A stretch of 64,000 bases of DNA, from positions 124,001-188,000 of the forward strand of contig DATLKN010000008.1 in assembly GCA_035538335.1 (NCBI GenBank). The letters are read 5' to 3'. The notes beneath the pieces were generated by a model. The model made no database searches and was not told the origin of the DNA. It saw only the letters and a program-made list of their open reading frames with translations. Both the position numbers and the translations under genes were made by a program. The first letter of the stretch is position 1, and the number at the start of each line of letters is the position of its first letter. Below are positions 40,981 to 49,680 of the stretch, in pieces. Source of the stretch: AP-15 sp035538335 (GTDB lineage Bacteria; Pseudomonadota; Alphaproteobacteria; ATCC43930; CGMCC-115725).

Positions 40981-42473
40981 GGCAATGCTCCGATGCGTTC
41001 GCGCCCTGCCGCGCGGCCGAGGGGCCGGCGTTGCGCTCCCGGCGACAGGCGTTCGACGAGTTCCCGCAAATGCGCGATCCCGACTGTCGCGAGCCCCGAA
41101 TCGGCGATGCGCCGGCGTCCGCCGCGCGCCGCCCCGGCGGGGATCCAGGCTTCAAGAAAGCCGAGCTTTTGCGCTTCCTTGAGGCGCGCCTCGGCGTGCC
41201 CGACGGCGCGCACCTCGCCCGACAGCGCGATCTCGCCGAAGACGACGGTCTCCGGCGGCACCGGCCGTTCGCTCATCGCCGAAATGAGTGCCGCGGCGAC
41301 CGCGAGATCGGCCGCCGGCTCGAGGATCCGTAGGCCGCCGGCGACATTCAGATAGATGTCGTTGGCCCCGATCGACAGGCCGCAGCGCGCGTCGAGGACG
41401 GCGGCGATCATCGCAAGCCGCGTGCCGTCCCAGCCGACGACGGCGCGCCGCGGCGTGCCGAGCACGGCCGGAGCGACGAGCGCCTGGATCTCGACCAGCA
41501 CCGGCCGCGTCCCCTCGATCCCGGCGAAGACGGCGGCGCCCGACAGGCTGCGCGGCTGCGGCACGTCGTTGTCGGCGCCATCCGGGCGGCCGGCGAGAAA
41601 GAGGGCCGACGGGTTCGGCACCTCGACGAGGCCGCGGTCGCTCATCTCGAAGACGCCGATCTCGTCGGTCGCCCCATAGCGGTTCTTGACGGCGCGCAGG
41701 ATGCGGAACTGGTGGCCGCGCTCGCCCTCGAAATAGAGCACCGTGTCGACCATGTGCTCGAGCACGCGCGGGCCGGCGATGACGCCTTCCTTGGTGACGT
41801 GGCCGACGAGGACGAGGATGAAGCCGCGACGCTTCGCCAGCCGAATCAGTTCCTGTGCCGCGCCGCGCACCTGGCTGACCGTCCCCGGCGCGCTGTCGAG
41901 CGTGTCGAGAAACATCGTCTGGATCGAATCGACGACGACGAGGTTGGGGGCATCCGTCCGGTCGAGGGCGCCCATGATGTCGCGCACGCTGCTCGCGGCG
42001 GCGAGCTGCACTGGGCTCGCCGCGACGCCGAGGCGCTGCGCCCGCAGCCGCACCTGGTCGATCGCCTCCTCGCCGGTGATATAGGCGGCGCTGCCGGCCT
42101 CGCCAGCCGCTCCGCCCGCGGCGATCGCCGCGGCGGCTTGCAGCAGCAGAGTCGATTTGCCGATGCCCGGGTCGCCGCCGACAAGGATCGCCGAGCCCGG
42201 CACGAAGCCGCCGCCGCACACCCGGTCGAGTTCGGCGATGCCGGTCTGCCGCCGCGGCGGCAATTCGCTCGGCCCCGTGAGGCCGACAAAGCCGAGCGCC
42301 CGGCCGCCCTTGCTGCCGCCGGCGCTTTTCCGCTCGAGGCCGGCGGGAAAGGTTTCGCGCGGCAGCTCCTCGATCAGCGTGTTCCAGGCGCCGCACGCTT
42401 CGCAGCGGCCGCTCCATTTCGGATAGGCCGCGCCGCATTGCTGGCAAGCGTAGCGCGCCTGCGGTTTCGCCAT
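40977..42473 (-). CDS. radA: DNA repair protein RadA
   Basis: 498 aa. The zinc finger has Cys10, Cys13, Cys24 and Cys27 (YACQQCGAAYPKWSGRCEAC). The RecA-like ATPase core starts with Walker A GGDPGIGKSTLLLQ, followed by the RadA-specific KNRYG motif in VKNRYGATDEIGVFEM, and ends in a Lon-like C-terminal domain. RadA is a helicase that branch-migrates recombination intermediates. Length is slightly above the usual 455-460 because of the C-terminal tail. It overlaps cvpA by 4 nt. Confidence 0.96.
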   Translation of the reverse strand: MAKPQARYACQQCGAAYPKWSGRCEACGAWNTLIEELPRETFPAGLERKSAGGSKGGRALGFVGLTGPSELPPRRQTGIAELDRVCGGGFVPGSAILVGGDPGIGKSTLLLQAAAAIAAGGAAGEAGSAAYITGEEAIDQVRLRAQRLGVAASPVQLAAASSVRDIMGALDRTDAPNLVVVDSIQTMFLDTLDSAPGTVSQVRGAAQELIRLAKRRGFILVLVGHVTKEGVIAGPRVLEHMVDTVLYFEGERGHQFRILRAVKNRYGATDEIGVFEMSDRGLVEVPNPSALFLAGRPDGADNDVPQPRSLSGAAVFAGIEGTRPVLVEIQALVAPAVLGTPRRAVVGWDGTRLAMIAAVLDARCGLSIGANDIYLNVAGGLRILEPAADLAVAAALISAMSERPVPPETVVFGEIALSGEVRAVGHAEARLKEAQKLGFLEAWIPAGAARGGRRRIADSGLATVGIAHLRELVERLSPGAQRRPLGRAAGRERIGALP

Positions 42474-42497
42474 CGGCTCAGCTCCGGAGGCCGAAGA

Positions 42498-43280
42498 TCA
42501 TGCGGCGCGCACCTCCATGCGGATCGGCCCCTCGGCGCGGCCGTGCACGAACTGGTCGACATAGGGGTTGCCGGAGCGGTCGATCTCGGCCGTCGGGCCC
42601 TGCCAGATGATGCGCCCCTGATGCAGCATCGCGACGCGGTCGGCGATCTTGCGGACGCTCGTCATGTCGTGCGTGATCGACACCGCGGTGGCGCCCAGAT
42701 TGCGCACGCATTTCTGGATCAGCTCGTTGATGACGTCGGCCATGATCGGGTCGAGGCCGGTCGTCGGCTCGTCGAAAAAGATGATCTCGGGCTCGGCCGC
42801 GATCGCGCGGGCGAGCGCAACGCGCTTCTGCATGCCGCCGGAAAGCTCCGCCGGGCGCAGCTCGCCGACCTCGCGCCCCAGTCCGACGGCAGCGAGCTTG
42901 TCGATCGCGATCTCCCGCGCCCGCTGCCGTTCCATGCCGCGTCCCTGGATCAATCCGAACGCGACATTCTCCCACACTGGGAGCGAATCGAACAGCGCGC
43001 TGCCCTGGAACAGCATGCCGAATTTCTGCATCAGCCGGGCCCGCGCGCGGCGCCGCAGCCGCGCTGTCTCGGCGCCGTCGATGCGGATCGAGCCGGCTTC
43101 GGGGTGCAACAGCCCGAGGATGCATTTGACGAGCACCGATTTGCCGGTCCCCGAGCCGCCGATGACGACGAGGCTTTCGCCGGCCGCGCAATCGAGATCG
43201 ATGCCGTCGAGCACGCGCTTGCGCCCGAAGCTCTTTTTCAGCCCGCGCACGAAGATCTTCGGCGCCTCGTTGCCGCTCAT
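42498..43280 (-). CDS. mlaF: MlaF-type ABC transporter ATP-binding protein
   Basis: 260 aa. A complete ABC ATPase: Walker A VIGGSGTGKSVLVK, signature LSGGMQKRVALARAI, Walker B EIIFFDEPTTGLDP and the H-loop SITHDMTS. The short C-terminal tail is of the MlaF/Ttg2A type that powers phospholipid transport between membranes. It overlaps mlaE by 4 nt. No mlaD-like substrate-binding gene lies beside the pair in this window. Confidence 0.92.
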   Translation of the reverse strand: MSGNEAPKIFVRGLKKSFGRKRVLDGIDLDCAAGESLVVIGGSGTGKSVLVKCILGLLHPEAGSIRIDGAETARLRRRARARLMQKFGMLFQGSALFDSLPVWENVAFGLIQGRGMERQRAREIAIDKLAAVGLGREVGELRPAELSGGMQKRVALARAIAAEPEIIFFDEPTTGLDPIMADVINELIQKCVRNLGATAVSITHDMTSVRKIADRVAMLHQGRIIWQGPTAEIDRSGNPYVDQFVHGRAEGPIRMEVRAA

Positions 43281-44053
43281 CGGGCGAAGAACGCCTGCGT
43301 GAGGAAATAGTTGGCGAGGAGGATCACGACCGAGGCGGAAACGACGGCGTAGGTCGTCGCGTGCCCCACCCCCTCGGCGCCGCCGCGCGAATAATAGCCG
43401 TGGTAGGAGCCCATCAGCGCGACGATGAAGCCGAACACCGCCGCCTTGACGAGGCCGAGAACGACATCCTTCACCTCGAGGAACTGGTGGGTTTGGTGCA
43501 GGTATCCCGACGGGTTGAAGCCGAGCTTGTAGGTGCCGACGAGAAAGCCGCCGAAGACGCCGATGATGTCGGCGACGAGCACGAGAAAGGGCAGCGTGAT
43601 GAGCCCGGCGATCAGCCGCGGCAGCACGAGATAGCGCAATGGGTCGGTCGACAGCGTCGTCAGCGCGTCGATCTGGTCGGTGACGCGCATCGTGCCGATC
43701 TCCGCCGCGATCGCCGCGCCGACGCGTCCGGCCACCATCAGCCCGCCGATCACCGGCCCCAGCTCGCGCGTCATCGACAGCACGACGACGGTGGCGACCG
43801 AGCCCTCGGCGTTGAAGCGGGCAAAGCCGGTATAGGATTGCAGCGCCAGCACCATGCCGGTGAAGAGCGCGGTCAGCCCGACGACGGGCAACGAAAAATA
43901 GCCGATCTCGATGATCTGCCGCAGCACGAGGCGCGGGTAGAAGGGCGGCGAGAAGAGCGCCACGATCGTCTCGACGCCGAACCGCGCGAGCCGCCCGGTG
44001 GCGGCGAGGAAAGCGAGAAAGACGGCGCCGATCGAGGCGAGAAAGCGCAACAT
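43277..44053 (-). CDS. mlaE: MlaE-type lipid ABC transporter permease
   Basis: 258 aa with the family core YFSLPVVGLTALFTGMVLALQ, REL-GPVIGGLMVAGRVGAAIAAE (residues about 100-120) and the EIGTMRVTDQIDAL cytoplasmic loop. Five to six helices are predicted. It is the inner-membrane permease partner of MlaF in retrograde phospholipid transport. ATG at 44053 overlaps the alr stop (TGATG); a TTG one codon earlier is unlikely. Confidence 0.93.
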   Translation of the reverse strand: MLRFLASIGAVFLAFLAATGRLARFGVETIVALFSPPFYPRLVLRQIIEIGYFSLPVVGLTALFTGMVLALQSYTGFARFNAEGSVATVVVLSMTRELGPVIGGLMVAGRVGAAIAAEIGTMRVTDQIDALTTLSTDPLRYLVLPRLIAGLITLPFLVLVADIIGVFGGFLVGTYKLGFNPSGYLHQTHQFLEVKDVVLGLVKAAVFGFIVALMGSYHGYYSRGGAEGVGHATTYAVVSASVVILLANYFLTQAFFAR

Positions 44054-45171
44054 CAACGGCTCTCGCCGCGGTAGACCCGATGGTAGCGCCGACCGAGCGA
44101 GGTAAGGATCTCGTAGCCGATCGTGCCGGCGGCGGCGGCGGCGGCGTCGACCCCGTATTCCTCGTCGAGCAAATCGACGAAGGCCCCCGGCCGCGCGATT
44201 TCCTCGGGCAGCGCCGAGACGTCGAAGACGACGAGATCCATCGAGACGCGGCCGACGAGCGGGATGCGCAGGCCGCCGATACGGGCGCAGCCGCGATGGC
44301 TCAGGGAGCGGGGCCAGCCGTCGGCATAGCCGATCGCGACGGTTGCGAGGCGTCCCCGGGTTTCCATGATGTGGCGCGCACCGTAACCAACCGACTCCCC
44401 CCTGTCAATCTCGCGGACCTGCGCGATTCTGCCTTTGAGACGAACCACTTGGCGCATCGGGTTGGGGGCGCCGGGCTGCGGGTTGACGCCGTAGAGGGCG
44501 GCGCCCGGGCGGACGAAATCGAAATGGTAGCCGGGGCCGAGAAAGATGCCGCAGGAGGCGGCGAGGCTGGCGGGCAGCGTCGGCAGCCGGCGGCGCGCGG
44601 CGGCGAAGCGGTCGCGCTGAAGGGCGTTGAGCCGGTGCTCCGGCTCGTCGGCGCAGGCGAGGTGGGAGAGCAGCGCGCGCCAGCCGATGCCGCCCGGAAG
44701 CCCGGCATCGGCGAGCGCGGCGAATTCGCGCGGGGTCAGCCCGAGCCGCGCCATGCCGGTGTCGAGGTGCAGCATCGCCGCGGGCAAGGGCGTCGGCCCA
44801 TTCGCGGCGAATCGCTGCCACTCCTCGATCTGGCCCGGATCGTTCAAGACGGGGATCAGATCGTGCGCGGCGAATTCTGCGGCCGTCCCTGGAAAGAGCC
44901 CGTTGAAGACGGCGATGTCGCCGGGCGCCGTCAGCGCACGGCGCAGAGCGACCCCTTCGTCGAGCGTCGCGACGAAGAACAGCCGGCAGCCCGCCTGCGC
45001 CAACGCCGCTGCGATCGGCGCGGCGCCGAGCCCATAAGCGTCGGCCTTGACGACGGCGGCACAGGCCGCCGGCGCGACGCGCTGCGCAAGCAGGCGCCAG
45101 TTCGCCCGCACGCCGTCGAGATCGATCTCCAATATGGCGCCGGCCCGGTCGGCCGGATCGCAGCTCATCAT
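44053..45171 (-). CDS. alr: Alanine racemase
   Basis: A 372-aa fold-type III PLP enzyme making D-alanine for peptidoglycan. The PLP lysine is K42 in AAVVKADAYGLGA, and the catalytic tyrosine is in ESVGYGARHI. HLDTGMARLGL and GRVSMDLVVFDV are further family blocks. The upstream frame to 45399 shows no family similarity, and the paired ATG at 45171 precedes the conserved N-terminus (AILEIDLDGVRANW), so it is chosen. It leads the alr-mlaE-mlaF-radA unit. Confidence 0.95.
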   Translation of the reverse strand: MMSCDPADRAGAILEIDLDGVRANWRLLAQRVAPAACAAVVKADAYGLGAAPIAAALAQAGCRLFFVATLDEGVALRRALTAPGDIAVFNGLFPGTAAEFAAHDLIPVLNDPGQIEEWQRFAANGPTPLPAAMLHLDTGMARLGLTPREFAALADAGLPGGIGWRALLSHLACADEPEHRLNALQRDRFAAARRRLPTLPASLAASCGIFLGPGYHFDFVRPGAALYGVNPQPGAPNPMRQVVRLKGRIAQVREIDRGESVGYGARHIMETRGRLATVAIGYADGWPRSLSHRGCARIGGLRIPLVGRVSMDLVVFDVSALPEEIARPGAFVDLLDEEYGVDAAAAAAGTIGYEILTSLGRRYHRVYRGESR

Positions 45172-45413
45172 CGGCACTTTCGCCCGGTCACGGGCGCCCG
45201 CATTCGACGGCGCCACTATAGCAAGTCTGCCGCCGGACAGGTGGCGACGGCGATTTTGAATTTCTCTTGCGGCCCGAAGCACGAGTGCAGTGCGCCCAGG
45301 CGACGACGCCCGGCGCTGCCCCCTAAGCGGCCATCCGGAGTAGCGCCGAGGAGCGGCAGGCTCGGGTGGAGGGCGGTCCCACTCGACCGCAAGCGACATT
45401 CGAGGTCGATCGA

Positions 45414-47183
45414 TTAGGGCGGCATCCCCGCTTTTCGCAAGCCTTCGAGAAATCGCTCCCGGTCGGCTACCCGCGCGAAGGGCCGCTTCAGGCGGTCATC
45501 GCTCGCCGTCAGGTTCGGCATGCGGTGCATCAGCTGATCGAGCGCTTCACCAGCCGCCGCCGCTCTCCCCAAATGACCATTCGTGGATGCCAGGACGGCA
45601 TATATGTCGGGAAATTCGGGATTGGCTTCGCCTGCTTGAGCCGCGAAATCTATCGCCTCTTCGAAGCGTTCTGCACTGAGCGCCGCCCAGCCCTTGCACA
45701 AACGCCAGATCGCGACCAACGGGCCGCGTGGGCTGAGCAGCAGCGCCTCATCCAGCTGGGGACAAGCGGCCTCATAATTGCCGGCAAAGGCGTAACAGGC
45801 GCCTAAATACCCGCGGGCAAACACCGAGTTCGGATCGAGGTCGAGAGCCACATCCAACCGGCGTCGAGCTTCTTCGTGCCGGCCGGAAAACAGGTCGAAG
45901 ATCGCCAGCGAAGTATGAGCCATCGCATCGCTGGCATCGGCCGCAACTGCTTTGCGCGCAGCCTCTCCGAGCCGCGCATGCGACTCGGCTGGCCCATCGC
46001 CCCATCCGAAAACAGCCTCGAAGTGCCGGGCGAACGCCAGGTCGGCGAGCGCCATCGAATTCGTGGGATCCAGCGCAATCGCTTCTGTCAGAAGCCGGCG
46101 TGCTTCTGCCAAATCATGCTCGGTAAAGCGGCGAATATGCCAATGCGCGCGCACCGTCCGGTCCCAGGCGTCGAGCTGGCTTGGCTCCTTGCGCTGGGCG
46201 TGCTGAACCTCGGCCGAGAGGATGCCAGGGGCGATAGCGCCGGTGATGTGCCGGGCAATTTCGTCCTGCACAGCGAAAACATCGGCCAATTCGCGATCAT
46301 AGCGATCGGCCCACAGATGATGGCTGCCCGCCGCATCGATCAGCTGTGCCGTGATGCGCACACGGTTTCCGGCGCGCCGGACGCTGCCTTCGAGGATATA
46401 GCGCACGCCTAGCTCGCGGGCCACCTTGCCTATATCGGTGGCGGGGCCCTTGTAGGTGAACGAGGTGCTGCGCGAAATCACGAAGAAGGCGTGGTTGCGC
46501 GAGAGGTTGGTAATGATGTCTTCGGTAATGCCGTCCGAGAAATATTCCTGTTCGGCGTCGCCGCTCATGTTAGCGAAGGGTAGCACTGCGATAGTCGGCT
46601 TTTGAGACGCGAAGCCCGCGCTCGGCGCTGCGGGCGAGGCGGCATCGGCAGCGCCGCTCAGCACGATCCGATGGGTGCGGATGGGCCGGGTGATGTTCTT
46701 CACCTGTCGCTCGCCCATGTCTTCGAATGAGAAGTCGAGTTTGTCGCGTACCTGGTCGCGCACCGCCCGGCTGACGCAGATGCCGCCCGGTGCGGCCAGG
46801 CCTTCGAGGCGGGCTGCGATATTGACGCCGTCGCCGTAGATGTCCTTGTCGTCGATGATGATGTCGCCAACATTGAGCCCGACCCGGAACTCGATGCGGC
46901 GTTCGGCCGGCACCTCGGCGTTGCGCTCAGCCATCTGGCGTTGGATGTCGACAGCGCAGCGCACTGCATCGACGACGCTGGCGAACTCCACGAGCATGCC
47001 GTCGCCGGTGGTCTTGACGATGCGGCCTCGGTGTTCGGTGATCTTCGGGTCGATAACAGTGCGCCGGTGGGCCTTCAGAGCGGCGAGGGTGCCTTCCTCA
47101 TCGATTCCCATCAGTCGTGAGTATCCCGCGACATCGGCCGCAGGAATGGCCGCGAGCCGGCGCTCAACACGCTCTTCGCTCAA
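45414..47183 (-). CDS. Class III adenylate/guanylate cyclase with TPR domain
   Basis: 589 aa. The cyclase catalytic domain (residues about 8-175) keeps both metal-binding aspartates: D17 in AADVAGYSRLMG and D61 in KTTGDGMLVEF. A TolB-like segment (TIAVLPFANMSGDAEQEYF) and tetratricopeptide repeats extend to the C-terminus. It is probably cytoplasmic; the product cAMP would act as a second messenger. The start is set by AGGAGG (47189-47194) five bases before TTG 47183; an ATG at 47252 lacks such a site. GC is low (31/60 in 45601-45660, 33/60 in 46081-46140), unlike its neighbours, so it may be acquired. Confidence 0.88.
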   Translation of the reverse strand: MSEERVERRLAAIPAADVAGYSRLMGIDEEGTLAALKAHRRTVIDPKITEHRGRIVKTTGDGMLVEFASVVDAVRCAVDIQRQMAERNAEVPAERRIEFRVGLNVGDIIIDDKDIYGDGVNIAARLEGLAAPGGICVSRAVRDQVRDKLDFSFEDMGERQVKNITRPIRTHRIVLSGAADAASPAAPSAGFASQKPTIAVLPFANMSGDAEQEYFSDGITEDIITNLSRNHAFFVISRSTSFTYKGPATDIGKVARELGVRYILEGSVRRAGNRVRITAQLIDAAGSHHLWADRYDRELADVFAVQDEIARHITGAIAPGILSAEVQHAQRKEPSQLDAWDRTVRAHWHIRRFTEHDLAEARRLLTEAIALDPTNSMALADLAFARHFEAVFGWGDGPAESHARLGEAARKAVAADASDAMAHTSLAIFDLFSGRHEEARRRLDVALDLDPNSVFARGYLGACYAFAGNYEAACPQLDEALLLSPRGPLVAIWRLCKGWAALSAERFEEAIDFAAQAGEANPEFPDIYAVLASTNGHLGRAAAAGEALDQLMHRMPNLTASDDRLKRPFARVADRERFLEGLRKAGMPP

Positions 47184-47439
47184 CCCAGCCTCCTGATGCC
47201 CGATCAACCGGGCCGCAGAGCGAATTGTCGCTTGATAGAGCTTGGTGATCAATCGTCGGGAGGACCTTGTCTACCGTGCCCAAAGGTCCGACACCGGTCG
47301 AACCCGCCGGCTCGCTACCGCTCGCTCGGATCGCTGCCGTTGGCGCGGAATGCCGTCGTGCAATCCAGCCGCTGCATTCAACGGTGGCAATTTAGATCAA
47401 GGCGTGGGACCGGTTAAACCTCCGGCGGATCGGGCCGCT

Positions 47440-48966
47440 TCACATTGCCGCCGGCACGTGCTCGGCGCCCATGTAGCTGTCGAACTTCGTCGTCTCGGCA
47501 TCGAAGGCGAGCTTGATCGTGCCGATCGGCCCGTGCCGCTGCTTGGCGATGATGACCTCGCCGAGCCCGTAGACTTCGTTGAACCGCTTCTGCCAGCGCT
47601 CGTAGCGGTCGTTGTACTTTTCCTCGGTCTCGTCGGGCCGGTGCACCGGCTGCGAGCGCGACAGATAGTATTCCTCGCGATAGATGAACATGACGACGTC
47701 GGCGTCCTGTTCGATCGAGCCGGATTCGCGCAGATCGGCGAGCATCGGCCGCTTGTCCTCGCGCTGCTCGACGGCGCGGGACAGCTGCGCCAGCGCCAGC
47801 ACCGGAACGTTCAGCTCCTTGGCGACCGCCTTCAGCCCGCGGGTGATGTCGGAGATCTCCTGCACCCGGTTGTCGAGCGAGCGCACCGGGGTCGAGGGCC
47901 GCAGCAATTGCAGATAGTCGACGACGATGAGCCCGAGCCCCTGCTGCCGCATCAGGCGCCGGGCGCGCGTGCGCAAGGCCCCGACCGACAACGCCGGGGT
48001 GTCGTCGATGAACAGCGGCAGGGCGGCGAGGCGCTGGCTCGCCTCGACGAATTTGTCGAAATCCTCGCGCCCGACATCGCCGCGCCGGATGCGGTCGGAC
48101 GAGACGCCGGACTGTTCGGCGAGAATGCGGGTGGCCAGCTGCTCGGCGGACATTTCGAGCGAGAAAAAGCCGACGACGGCGCCGTCCTCGGCGATCGTGC
48201 GGCCGTCCGGCGCCTCGCCGCGGCGGTAGTCTTTCGCGGCGTTGAAGGCGATGTTGGTGGCGAGCGAAGTCTTGCCCATCGAGGGGCGGCCACCGAGGAT
48301 GATCAAGTCGGAGGGATGCAGCCCGCCGAGCTTCTTGTCGAGATCGGCAAAACCGGTCGCCACGCCGACGGTCTTGCCGCTGCGCTTGAACGCCGCCTCG
48401 GCATTGCCGATGGCGCTCGTCAGCGCGGCGCGGAACGGTTGGAAGCCGCCCTCGGCCTGGCCCGCCGTCGCGAGGTCGAAGAGTTTTTTCTCGACCCTCT
48501 CGATCTGCGTCGTCGCCGGGTCGTCGAGGTCTTGCCGGAAGGCGTCGTTGACGGTGTCCTCGCCGACCGTGATCAGCTCGCGCCGCAGGTGGAGATCATG
48601 GATCTGCCGCCCGTAATCCTCGGCGTTGATAATCGTCACCGCGGCGCCGGCGAGCCGCGCCAGGTACTGTGCCCCGCCGATCTCGGCGAGCGCGCCGTCC
48701 TGGTCGAACAGGTTCTTCAGCGTGATCGGATTGGCGATCTGGCCGCGTTCGATCAGCTTGCCGCAGGCGGCATAGATGCGGCCGTGCACGGCGTTGCCGA
48801 AATGCTCGGGCGCGAGAAACTCGCTGACCCGGCCGTAGGCGGTGTTGTTGACGAGGATGGCGCCCAACAGCGCCTGCTCGGCCTCGGGGTTGTAGGGCGG
48901 CGTGCGCAGCGGCTGCGGGTCGGCCTCGCGCAGCGGCGAGAGCCGGGTCGCCATGGTTGTTTCCAT
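47440..48966 (-). CDS. dnaB: Replicative DNA helicase DnaB
   Basis: 508 aa. The N-terminal helical domain begins PPYNPEAEQALLGAIL, the usual DnaB pattern. The RecA-like C-terminal domain has Walker A GGRPSMGKTSLATN, Walker B GLIVVDYLQLLRP and the arginine-finger region near IKLAFDAETTKF. It forms the hexameric helicase at replication forks. No intein is present. ATG at 48966 or 48954 are both plausible starts. Confidence 0.97.
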   Translation of the reverse strand: METTMATRLSPLREADPQPLRTPPYNPEAEQALLGAILVNNTAYGRVSEFLAPEHFGNAVHGRIYAACGKLIERGQIANPITLKNLFDQDGALAEIGGAQYLARLAGAAVTIINAEDYGRQIHDLHLRRELITVGEDTVNDAFRQDLDDPATTQIERVEKKLFDLATAGQAEGGFQPFRAALTSAIGNAEAAFKRSGKTVGVATGFADLDKKLGGLHPSDLIILGGRPSMGKTSLATNIAFNAAKDYRRGEAPDGRTIAEDGAVVGFFSLEMSAEQLATRILAEQSGVSSDRIRRGDVGREDFDKFVEASQRLAALPLFIDDTPALSVGALRTRARRLMRQQGLGLIVVDYLQLLRPSTPVRSLDNRVQEISDITRGLKAVAKELNVPVLALAQLSRAVEQREDKRPMLADLRESGSIEQDADVVMFIYREEYYLSRSQPVHRPDETEEKYNDRYERWQKRFNEVYGLGEVIIAKQRHGPIGTIKLAFDAETTKFDSYMGAEHVPAAM

Positions 48967-49071
48967 GGAGCGAGAGTAGCACCGCGCGCGGCCGGCTTCG
49001 CGCGCGAAAGGGTCCACAGCGTGTGGAACACGGGGATGACCGGCGGCCGCCCCGTGGGCTTGCGACTTGCG

Positions 49072-49431
49072 CTATGCCGGCTTCGCCGTCCGCAAATCCG
49101 CGAGCGCCGAGTAGACGACGAGAAGCACGAACCCGGCGCTGCCGGCTACCGCCAAGACTATGCCCCCGCCCTGCGACAGCGCGTCGGATGCGGAAAGAAT
49201 CACATAGATCAGCCCGCCGATCGCGAATTCCGCCTTTGCCGGCGGGCTGTCCCGGCGGGCGATCCACCGGCCGGCCGAGTGCGCCATGACCAGGATCGCG
49301 GGGATCAGCAGAAACCGCAGCATTTGCGGGCTGTTCGCGAGGCCGCTGAGCAGCCCGGCAATCGCGCCGCTGGCGCAGGCCGCCGCGAACGCCGCCGCTG
49401 CCACCAGCGCAATGCGTGAAGGTCTGATCAT
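49072..49431 (-). CDS. Small membrane protein of unknown function
   Basis: 119 aa with about four hydrophobic segments (IALVAAAAFAAACASGAIAG, FLLIPAILVMAHSAGRW, GLIYVILSASDAL and GSAGFVLLVVYSAL). No domain is recognised. ATG at 49431 has a good GAGGGGCGAGG site; two further ATGs upstream (49452, 49467) are in frame. It lies between dnaB and a run of hairpins, with cfa beyond, on the same strand. Confidence 0.6.
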   Translation of the reverse strand: MIRPSRIALVAAAAFAAACASGAIAGLLSGLANSPQMLRFLLIPAILVMAHSAGRWIARRDSPPAKAEFAIGGLIYVILSASDALSQGGGIVLAVAGSAGFVLLVVYSALADLRTAKPA

Positions 49432-49498
49432 CCTCGCCCCTCGCAGCTCCATGACCGTGCTTCCCATGCTCGCTCGCGAGGGTTAACAACCCCATAAA

Positions 49499-49625
49499 GC
49501 GGGTAGACCCGCTCCCGCACGGCGGTGATTGGGGCAAGCATCCGGCAGCACACTCGAACACGCCTTGCGCGGGCTTGACCCGCGCACCCACGTCTTTCCC
49601 GTGGGTGGCCGGGCCAAACCCGGCC
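49499..49625. repeat. Cluster of four hairpins, three back to back
   Basis: GCGGGTAGACCCGC at 49499-49512 is followed by three perfect 7-bp stems with no spacers: GCGCGGG/CCCGCGC (49567-49585), ACCCACG/CGTGGGT (49586-49606) and GGCCGGG/CCCGGCC (49607-49625). It lies in the 249-bp gap downstream of cfa. It may terminate or stabilise the cfa transcript; there is no clear T-tract. Confidence 0.8.
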
Positions 49626-49680
49626 AAGACGAATAAAGGGTTCGAGTTGCCTGGAGGTACGGTAACCGCGGAAGGCCGTC

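Noticed and set aside
47184..47439. Possible gene in the 256-bp gap between the cyclase and dnaB
   Set aside because: It holds the ribosome site and upstream region of the cyclase; no protein family match was recognised.
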